From JAGOBX01 sp017999075 [NCBI: Candidatus Babelota bacterium] (GTDB taxonomy: Bacteria; JAGOBX01): a DNA stretch of 5,338 nt. The notes under the pieces are model-generated. The model was not told the origin of the DNA. It saw only the letters and a list, made by a program, of their open reading frames with translations, and searched no databases. The stretch is taken from contig JAGOBX010000282.1 of NCBI GenBank assembly GCA_017999075.1, positions 1-5,338 of the forward strand. The letters run 5' to 3'. Each line of letters starts with the position of its first letter. Position 1 is the first letter of the stretch. Made by a program: the position numbers and the translations under genes. Below, one piece after another: positions 1 to 5,338 of the stretch.

Positions 1-496
1 AAATACATCTATTCCTTTTTATTCTGTTTCCAATGATATTATAAAAGAATTAAAAATTAATTATCTTGATTTGAAAAACGAAAAAATTTTCGGTGATGAT
101 ATTAAAAAAGAGGACATTTCTAATTTTCAAATTAAAAAAAGCAACAGCAGCTTATCTTTAAAATTTGAAAATGGTTTATTTTCATCTTCAAATAATGAAC
201 TTAACAAAAACAGCGAAGCAATTAATGATTTAATTCATAACATTCAACTATTTAAAGTAACAAAATTTGTATCAGATAAAGCATCAGATTTGTTTGAATT
301 TTCCCTTGATAAACCCGAATTACAAATTTTTTATGAAATAAAAGGCATAAAAAGAACCTTGAATTTTTCAAAGAAAAAAAATATTTTTTATGGAGTAATA
401 TTTGAACAACAGGAAATGGATATTTTTGAAACTCCGCCTTCAAAAGACGGAAAAATTCCTGAATTTCTTGAACCTATTTCCAAATATATAAATTAA
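1..496 (+). CDS. DUF4340 domain protein, C-terminal part (5' end outside window)
   Basis: The reading frame is open from base 2 to the TAA at 494-496, giving 164 visible residues with no stop, so the gene starts left of the window. The TTG at 71 is not a convincing start, because coding-like sequence continues upstream of it. The visible order fits the DUF4340 pattern: a 'FYSVSNDIIKEL' stretch, then 'YLDLKNEKIF' (the usual 'dLRdK.lf' turn, residues 21-30), then a beta-rich segment ending in 'FENG', a helix 'EAINDLIHNIQLFKV', and 'FSLDKPELQIFYEIKG' (about 100-115, the usual 'fGLd.P...v'). Proteins of this family often have two such repeats; this would be the last one. The family has no established biochemical function. 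From general knowledge it is often encoded beside GldG-like and ABC-2 transporter genes, which would lie outside this window. The assignment is by pattern recognition only. The protein is lysine- and asparagine-rich, like its neighbours. Confidence 0.72.
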   Translation, partial: NTSIPFYSVSNDIIKELKINYLDLKNEKIFGDDIKKEDISNFQIKKSNSSLSLKFENGLFSSSNNELNKNSEAINDLIHNIQLFKVTKFVSDKASDLFEFSLDKPELQIFYEIKGIKRTLNFSKKKNIFYGVIFEQQEMDIFETPPSKDGKIPEFLEPISKYIN

Positions 497-538
497 TATC
501 CAAAAATCTTTATAATAATTTTTTAATAACTTATTTAT

Positions 539-2386
539 ATGAAACCAATTTATAAAAATAAATTTCTAATTATTTTTTTTTTAATTGGATTCATAAGGTG
601 CGCATCAAACATAAATATGCATTCAGAAAATTTTTTGATGTTGGTTGACGATTATGTCGACTCATACTATTCATTCCATCCTGCTCGCGAAGCAATTGAC
701 GGTTTTCATAAATATTCTTTTAAAGGTCTTGATGATGTAAGTCAGGAATCCATAGAAAAGGAAATTGAAACAATAAATAATTTTAAACGCAGGTTAGCGT
801 ATATAAATAAAGACTTGCTTGATCAAAATTTAATATTTGATTATGAAGTATTATTTTCTAATATCGAATCCAGATTATATTCCTTGCAGGAATCTAAAAT
901 TCACAAATACGATCCTTATTATTATATTCAGATCATCCAAAATGCTTTAATGTATCAAATGATATTCGATTATGCAGGTTCGACTCTTGATACCCGTTTT
1001 CACACATCTTTAAAATTCATTGAAAGTATTCCTTTATTTATCGATAATGCTATAAAGCATCTTCAACTTGTTCCACAGGAATTACTTGATTATGGAATAA
1101 TAAGTTTTATAGAATTAAAATCGTTTTTAACAAATGACGTCACATCTGTTTTCAGCGGAGCAAAATCAGAAGAAGGAATACCTGCCGATACAATTTTATT
1201 GTCAAAAATAGAATTGGCGAATTCTGCCATAGATAAAATGATTAATCATCTGACAAATCTTAATAATGACAGTGCATCAGTCAAACCATCATTTGCTTTG
1301 GAAGAAAAAAATTTAGTTATGAAACTAAAATATGAACAAGGGATCATTCTTTATGACACTAATCCCTTTGAAAAAATATTAAACAGAACTCTTTTTGAAA
1401 TTAACAAGGATAAAGCGGCATTTATTGAAATAGCGCAATCAATCAATATTTCAAAAACTCCGCTTGAAAATTGGGTGGAAGTTCAAACACATCATCCGGT
1501 TCCAGGAGAAGTAGCATCAGTTTTAACCAATCAACTTGAATCTTTAAAAAATTTCTTAAGCCAAAAAAATATAGTTGCTTTACCAGAGGATGAAACAGTT
1601 GTGGTTAAAGCTGCGCCGCAGTTTATGCTTTATTGGTATGCATCTTTATGGCAGACAGGGGCATTTGAACCAAGTCCAGTCCCTACTGCAATATATTACG
1701 CTTCAGACCCAATTGGAATTTTAAAAGGTGAAAACGGACAGACTGATTTAGACGCGCAAAACGAATTTTTGACTGCAATGATAACTCCGGAACTTTGGAG
1801 CACTTCTGCACACGAAGCATATCCTGGACATTTTCTTCAAGGATATTATACAAAACAGGTTAAAAAAAAATATGTTGATATGGAAATGCTTTCAAAAATT
1901 CCTGTTAGCTGTATTTTTTGTCCATTCAGTTATTCTGAAGGATGGGCTCATTATACTGAACAAATGATTCGAGAAGAAGGATTTATGGAAAATTCGGATT
2001 CAATTACTTATAAAGAATATTTGCTTGGACAAATTACTGATTCTTTGCTAAGATTATGCAGAACTTATGCAGGAATAAAAATGCATCTAAAAGAAATGAG
2101 TCTAAATGAAGCTGCTGATTTTTTTGAAAATAACGCATTTATTCCGAGAGAAGCTGCAGAAGTCGAGGCTCAAAGAGGAACTTATGACCCTGATTATATA
2201 CTGTATTCAATTGGAAAATTAGCTATATTGCAATTACGGGATGATTATAAAAAATTTTTGGAAGATTCCGGAAAAACTTATTTTCTTAATGAATTTCATG
2301 AGCGGTTCCTAATGTCAGGACAATACCCTATTTCTATTATACGCAAAAAATTAATTCCCGGAGATAATTCGGAAATAATCAGGTAA
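539..2386 (+). CDS. DUF885 family exported protein, predicted zinc-peptidase-like, probable lipoprotein
   Basis: This is a complete 615-residue protein of the DUF885 family, whose members are viewed as putative metallopeptidases; the substrate is unknown. An N-terminal export signal is visible: basic residues up to Lys8, hydrophobic 9-19, then Cys21 as a possible lipidation site, so the protein probably acts outside the inner membrane. The lipobox 'FIRC' is poor because Arg precedes Cys. The N-terminal half (about 25-340) is helical and poorly conserved. The family core follows: 'LPEDETVVVKAAP' (348-360), 'YYASDP' (386-391), HEAYPGH (His425, Glu426, His431; putative metal and catalytic residues), 'YSEGWAHYTEQ' (465-475, with Glu467 a candidate ligand), 'EAQRGTYDPDY' (543-553), 'GKLAILQLR' (559-567) and 'FHERFL' (586-591). 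All hallmark motifs are intact, so the protein is probably functional. Two cysteines (458 and 461) sit just before Glu467. The start is the first ATG after an in-frame stop at 527-529; no clear ribosome binding site is seen. The stop lies 7 bases before the glycosyltransferase start, suggesting co-transcription. Confidence 0.92.
   Translation: MKPIYKNKFLIIFFLIGFIRCASNINMHSENFLMLVDDYVDSYYSFHPAREAIDGFHKYSFKGLDDVSQESIEKEIETINNFKRRLAYINKDLLDQNLIFDYEVLFSNIESRLYSLQESKIHKYDPYYYIQIIQNALMYQMIFDYAGSTLDTRFHTSLKFIESIPLFIDNAIKHLQLVPQELLDYGIISFIELKSFLTNDVTSVFSGAKSEEGIPADTILLSKIELANSAIDKMINHLTNLNNDSASVKPSFALEEKNLVMKLKYEQGIILYDTNPFEKILNRTLFEINKDKAAFIEIAQSINISKTPLENWVEVQTHHPVPGEVASVLTNQLESLKNFLSQKNIVALPEDETVVVKAAPQFMLYWYASLWQTGAFEPSPVPTAIYYASDPIGILKGENGQTDLDAQNEFLTAMITPELWSTSAHEAYPGHFLQGYYTKQVKKKYVDMEMLSKIPVSCIFCPFSYSEGWAHYTEQMIREEGFMENSDSITYKEYLLGQITDSLLRLCRTYAGIKMHLKEMSLNEAADFFENNAFIPREAAEVEAQRGTYDPDYILYSIGKLAILQLRDDYKKFLEDSGKTYFLNEFHERFLMSGQYPISIIRKKLIPGDNSEIIR
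573..582 (+). repeat. T10 homopolymer in the DUF885 signal-peptide coding region
   Basis: Ten consecutive T bases encode part of the hydrophobic core of the export signal (codons for Ile12, Phe13, Phe14 and Leu15). A change of one base here would shift the frame within the first 15 codons. The local base composition and the need for Ile, Phe and Leu codons could produce the run without selection for variability. Confidence 0.9.
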
Positions 2387-2393
2387 TTCAGCT

Positions 2394-3536
2394 ATGATCA
2401 ATTCAAAACCGTATAAAATTATTTTTATCATCAATGGAACCGGTACCGGCGGCGCCGAACTTGTTCTTTACAATATTGTAAAAAATATTGATAAAAAAAT
2501 TTTTTCTCCTGAAATTATTTCTTTAAAAAAAACCGGAATAATAGGTGAAAAAATTATTAAAGAAGGTATTCCGGTAAAAAATCTTCACTTTAACGGAATA
2601 TTTGATATTATATTTTTTTTAAAATTATATATTCATATAAAAAAAACAAAACCAGCAATAGTAAACACTATAATGTTTCATTCAGATGTTATAGGAAGAA
2701 CCATTTGCAAACTTGCCGGATGCAAAGTAATTACAAGTTTTCACAATATTTATATAGGAAACAATTCTTCTGAAACAAAAATAAGAGAAATAATTATTAA
2801 ACTCACTGATTTTCTTGCAGATTCATGCACAATTATTTCTCAAAATGCAAAAGAATATTTTTTAAAAAAAAAGATAGTTTCGGACAAAAAACTCAATGTC
2901 ATTCTTAACGGTATTGACTCTGACTTATATAAAAATAATTTTAATACACAAAACATAACTGAATTTAAAAAAAAACATATAACTGAATTTGATGAATTTA
3001 TTTTTATTAGCGCTGGAAGATTTGTTGAATATAAAGGATTTTACTATCTTATTAAGGCAGCGGAACTATTAAAAAACAAAGGATGCAAATTTAAAATAGT
3101 CATTGCAGGCGACGGCGAACTTTTTGATGAATTAAAAAAAATGATATTTGATCATTCTCTTGAAAAATACATAATATTAACAGGAAATATTAATAATCTT
3201 AATGAATGGATGTGGTGTTCAGATGCTTTTGTTATGCCTTCGCTTTGGGAAGGATTTCCATGTGTTCTTCTTGAAGCTATGTCTGCAGGATTACCTGTTA
3301 TAGCCACAAATGTGGGAGGCAATTCTGAAATTATTGAAAATAATCATACCGGATTTCTCATAGAACCTCAAAATGAAAAAATTCTTTCAGATAAAATGTT
3401 TGAACTTATGACTCTTGACAGAGATAAAAGAATCGGATTAGGACAATTGGGTAAAACCCGTGTTTTAGAACATTTTCAAATTTCGCGTATGGTAAAAAAA
3501 TACGAAGATCTATATAAAAAAATTATTGAACAATAA
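2394..3536 (+). CDS. GT4 family glycosyltransferase (GT-B fold)
   Basis: This complete 380-residue enzyme is of usual length for glycosyltransferase family 4, which transfers a sugar from an activated donor with retention of configuration. Two Rossmann-like domains are seen. The N-terminal acceptor domain (about 7-185) opens with a beta strand and the loop 'GTGTGGAE' (15-22), and later has 'SFHN' (115-118) and 'ILNGID' (170-175). The C-terminal donor domain has 'SAGRFVEYKG' (206-215), 'AGDGE' (238-242), the E-x7-E motif 'EGFPCVLLE' (Glu286 and Glu294) and 'NVGGNSEII' (306-314). There is no signal peptide or clear membrane span, so it probably acts at the cytoplasmic face of the inner membrane on a lipid-linked glycan. 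Donor and acceptor cannot be read from the sequence. The ATG at 2394 is the only start after the in-frame stop at 2376-2378. A weak AGGT at 2381-2384 could be its ribosome binding site and overlaps the upstream stop codon. The convergent flippase supports a role in surface polysaccharide synthesis. Confidence 0.95.
   Translation: MINSKPYKIIFIINGTGTGGAELVLYNIVKNIDKKIFSPEIISLKKTGIIGEKIIKEGIPVKNLHFNGIFDIIFFLKLYIHIKKTKPAIVNTIMFHSDVIGRTICKLAGCKVITSFHNIYIGNNSSETKIREIIIKLTDFLADSCTIISQNAKEYFLKKKIVSDKKLNVILNGIDSDLYKNNFNTQNITEFKKKHITEFDEFIFISAGRFVEYKGFYYLIKAAELLKNKGCKFKIVIAGDGELFDELKKMIFDHSLEKYIILTGNINNLNEWMWCSDAFVMPSLWEGFPCVLLEAMSAGLPVIATNVGGNSEIIENNHTGFLIEPQNEKILSDKMFELMTLDRDKRIGLGQLGKTRVLEHFQISRMVKKYEDLYKKIIEQ
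2955..2990 (+). repeat. 12-base direct repeat, in frame within the GT4 gene
   Basis: The 12 bases ATAACTGAATTT occur at 2955-2966 and again at 2979-2990, exactly 24 bases apart. Both copies are read in the same frame, giving 'ITEF' twice (ITEFKKKH then ITEFDEF). A run of nine A bases (2967-2975) separates them. The repeat lies in the linker between the two Rossmann domains, just before the 'SAGRF' strand, where length changes are usually tolerated. It looks like a small local duplication; no other role is evident. Confidence 0.6.
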
Positions 3537-3573
3537 AAATATATCAAAACAGTTTATGTTTGTCATTTTATTT

Positions 3574-5031
3574 TCATAATCTAACTAAAATCTTTAATTT
3601 TTTCATATCTATAATATTAAGAAATTTTAAAAGACCGGCAACTCCAATGCAATAAATTAAAATTATAACCGGAGTTTCAAAAAATTTATTAATATCAATA
3701 AGTTTTTCAAAAAATTTCAATAAAATAATCAGTATGATTGTAAGAATTCCGTAAACGGCAAGAATACTCCTCATTGATTTTGAAAAAACAAATATTTTGA
3801 ATTTTTTAATTCTGAAATAATAATAACACATTGTGCCGAACTCTATCAAACATAATGATGCTGCAGCTCCGGTATGTTTATACCTGTAAATTAAAAAACT
3901 GCCGGCAGTTAAATTTATCAAAGCAGTCCAAATACTCGGTTTCAGCATTTCATCAGCTTTCCCAATAGCTACAAGAATATGAACGCTTAAAATTCCGCTA
4001 ATGCCAATAGTTAAAAAATTAAATGACAGCAATCTTAAAATATTCGCCGAAGACGCTCCATTATTCTGAAAAAACAAATACAAAATATCTTCTGCAAAAA
4101 ACTGACAAAAACAAAAAGCCGGTATAGCCGCAAGAAGCATAATAAAAATATTTTCTTTAGCGCGTGCAGTTCCTTGCAGTAACCCCAATTTAAAATCCTG
4201 TGCAACCTGAGGCTGATATACAACTCCTATTTTACCCTGAATTGTTGTATACGCAAAACATAATTTATCTGCAAGCGAGTAAATTCCCACCGACACATTT
4301 CCTCCTAAAAATCCCAAAATTACAGAAGTAGTTTGAGTATAAAGAACGCTGAAAATATTGGTTGCAAAAAAATTAAAGCCTTTCCTCAGCTTCTTAACAA
4401 CAGATTTTAAAAAAAAAAGGTTAGGTTTGATGTTAAAAAATAATGCGGCATATATCATAGCAGCTCCTGCAAACGCAGCGCGAGGACCAAAAAACACTAA
4501 AGGTAAATAAATATAATCCTCCTGGTATCTGATAAAAAAAAACAATAAGATTATCACCACGAAGTTTCCGGCAAAATTAAATATCATATAATCCTTCATT
4601 CTTTCTATTCCCTGAAAAACAAATGATGAATCCAGGCAATTAAAAACAAGTATAATTAAAGACGCTGTATACAGAGAACTTTCTTCATTGAATTTCGGAA
4701 TAAAAAAAAACATTATCGCTGAAACAAGCATACAGAAAAACAAAAGAATTGTTTTTGAATAAAAAATGTTGGAATATTCAAAATTCAATTTTCTCAATGA
4801 TTTGGCATTAGCAATATCAACAACTCCTGTTTGAACAAATCCATAGTTTATTATTACAGCCAATAAACCCATTATCGACTGAATAAAAACAAATAATCCG
4901 AATTTTTCCAATCCCACTCTACTGACAACGTATGGTATTGTAACAATAGGAATTACAAGCAGACCCAATTGAATTACTGTAATATGAATTCCTGTTTTAA
5001 GTTTGGAGTCCCGATTTATTTTTAAGCTCAT
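3574..5031 (-). CDS. Wzx-type polysaccharide flippase (MOP/MVF superfamily)
   Basis: This complete 485-residue integral membrane protein has about 12-14 hydrophobic helices (approximately 14-36, 45-65, 93-111, 120-140, 150-168, 174-198, 219-243, 294-318, 332-355, 365-383, 388-406, 420-438 and 452-471). It fits the oligosaccharide flippase family (RfbX/Wzx), which moves undecaprenyl-linked repeat units from the cytoplasmic to the periplasmic face of the inner membrane. Family-like features are 'PIVTIPYVVSRVG' (28-40), 'LEKFGLFVFIQS' (41-52), 'NYGFVQTGVVDIA' (62-74) and 'FQGIERMKDYM' (139-149). Length and topology are normal. The start is the first ATG after an in-frame TGA at 5041-5043; the stop is TGA at 3574-3576. 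No clear Shine-Dalgarno sequence is seen. It follows the partial upstream gene by 26 bases on the same strand, so the two are probably co-transcribed. The glycan moved cannot be told from the sequence. The gene symbol is left blank because wzx is given to many unrelated loci. Confidence 0.93.
   Translation of the reverse strand: MSLKINRDSKLKTGIHITVIQLGLLVIPIVTIPYVVSRVGLEKFGLFVFIQSIMGLLAVIINYGFVQTGVVDIANAKSLRKLNFEYSNIFYSKTILLFFCMLVSAIMFFFIPKFNEESSLYTASLIILVFNCLDSSFVFQGIERMKDYMIFNFAGNFVVIILLFFFIRYQEDYIYLPLVFFGPRAAFAGAAMIYAALFFNIKPNLFFLKSVVKKLRKGFNFFATNIFSVLYTQTTSVILGFLGGNVSVGIYSLADKLCFAYTTIQGKIGVVYQPQVAQDFKLGLLQGTARAKENIFIMLLAAIPAFCFCQFFAEDILYLFFQNNGASSANILRLLSFNFLTIGISGILSVHILVAIGKADEMLKPSIWTALINLTAGSFLIYRYKHTGAAASLCLIEFGTMCYYYFRIKKFKIFVFSKSMRSILAVYGILTIILIILLKFFEKLIDINKFFETPVIILIYCIGVAGLLKFLNIIDMKKLKILVRL
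4409..4418 (-). repeat. A10/T10 homopolymer inside the flippase gene
   Basis: Ten consecutive A bases on the plus strand read as T10 in the flippase gene, encoding Leu205, Phe206, Phe207 and Leu208. The tract lies in the loop before the helix that starts near residue 219. Slippage by one base would truncate the protein near its middle. Runs of nine A also occur in this gene at 4534-4542 and 4702-4710, so the tract may simply reflect base composition. Confidence 0.9.
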
Positions 5032-5057
5032 AAAATATTTTCATTAAACCAAATTAA

Positions 5058-5338
5058 TTATTTAAATATATTTTTTATTCCGCGGTAAATGTATTTCATG
5101 GCCCGCAGTAAATTTATTTTTTTATATTTAAACAATATTCTTATTTCTTCAGAAACAAACTTGATCTTCTTTTGTATAATAAAATCTATTATAATTTTTA
5201 TTCTATATGTAGCATAAAATTTTAAAAATGTCTTATCTGTAAAAATCTTATACGTATATTTTTTACGGTCATAATATTTTTCCGTAATAATATTCAATAA
5301 TTTAGGAATCGCCGAACTGATTTCATAATCTTTTAAAG
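5058..5338 (-). CDS. Unidentified basic protein, C-terminal part (5' end outside window); possible glycosyltransferase tail
   Basis: The frame is open from the right edge of the window to the TAA at 5058-5060, giving 92 visible residues. A TTG at 5295-5297 could be read as a start, but the open frame continues upstream of it ('LKDYEISSAIPKL'), so this is more likely the end of a longer protein. The visible part is rich in Lys, Ile, Tyr and Phe and is predicted to be helical, with a basic end 'YIYRGIKNIFK'. No catalytic motif is visible. Tails like this are common at the C-termini of family 2 glycosyltransferases, and the next gene, 26 bases downstream on the same strand, is a polysaccharide flippase. 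That makes a glycan-assembly role plausible, but it is inferred mainly from context and not shown by the residues. Confidence 0.6.
   Translation of the reverse strand, partial: LKDYEISSAIPKLLNIITEKYYDRKKYTYKIFTDKTFLKFYATYRIKIIIDFIIQKKIKFVSEEIRILFKYKKINLLRAMKYIYRGIKNIFK

Noticed and set aside
252-443. 63-codon open frame on the minus strand opposite the DUF4340 gene
   Set aside because: It is antisense to a gene with clear family-like protein sequence, and its own translation is a low-complexity Phe/Leu-rich product typical of antisense frames in AT-rich DNA.
71-496. TTG at 71 as the start of a short 141-residue protein
   Set aside because: The frame stays open to the window edge, and the upstream residues match the DUF4340 pattern, so the gene begins outside the window.
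511-516. TATAAT hexamer upstream of the DUF885 gene, as a -10 promoter element
   Set aside because: No TTGACA-like hexamer lies about 17 bases upstream, and such a hexamer is expected by chance in this AT-rich gap.
3545-3573. Possible terminator between the convergent genes: AAACA / TGTTT (3547-3551 and 3557-3561) followed by a T-rich stretch
   Set aside because: The stem is only five base pairs, four of them A-T, and the T-rich part is broken by other bases. It is too weak to call in AT-rich sequence.
4035-4223. 62-codon open frame on the minus strand within the flippase gene
   Set aside because: It is a second frame on the same strand as a well-supported membrane protein gene, with no recognisable protein features.
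5032-5057. Bacteroidota-type promoter (TAnnTTTG-like) before the flippase gene
   Set aside because: The nearest match has a mismatch, overlaps the end of the upstream gene and has no partner element at the expected spacing.
1-5338. Whole-window search for a new defence, mobile or RNA-based system
   Set aside because: I saw no paired long repeats, inverted repeat ends, transposase-like or nuclease-like genes, tRNA-like folds or long noncoding gaps; almost all bases are explained by five genes of envelope type.

Overview
This AT-rich window, with long A and T runs, comes from a bacterium with an outer surface built from exported proteins and glycans. It uses the standard code: stops are TAA or TGA, and tryptophan is TGG. 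Start sites mostly lack a clear Shine-Dalgarno sequence. The genes fit a Gram-negative-type envelope (an exported probable lipoprotein, a polysaccharide flippase and glycosyltransferases). The phylum cannot be fixed from the sequence; Spirochaetota, Bacteroidota-like or another AT-rich lineage are all possible.

The plus strand (1-3536) carries three genes in one direction. First is the C-terminal end of a DUF4340-type protein, cut by the left edge. After 42 bases comes a complete 615-residue DUF885 protein, a predicted exported zinc-peptidase-like protein with an HEAYPGH motif. After only 7 bases comes a complete 380-residue family 4 (GT4) glycosyltransferase. The minus strand (5338-3574) carries two genes running toward them. 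One is the C-terminal end of an unrecognised basic protein, cut by the right edge and possibly another glycosyltransferase. After 26 bases comes a complete 485-residue Wzx-type polysaccharide flippase. The two groups meet tail to tail across 37 bases at 3537-3573.

The GT4 enzyme and the flippase point to assembly of a surface glycan (O-antigen, capsule or exopolysaccharide): sugars are added to a lipid carrier on the cytoplasmic face, and the product is then flipped across the inner membrane. The window probably covers the edge of such a locus, with the DUF4340 and DUF885 genes belonging to a neighbouring envelope-related region. There are no intergenic gaps above 42 bases, and I see no RNA genes, mobile elements or CRISPR array. 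I found no convincing new system. The points most worth a second look are the CxxC motif beside the putative active site of the DUF885 protein, its atypical lipobox, and 10-base homopolymer tracts inside two envelope genes.
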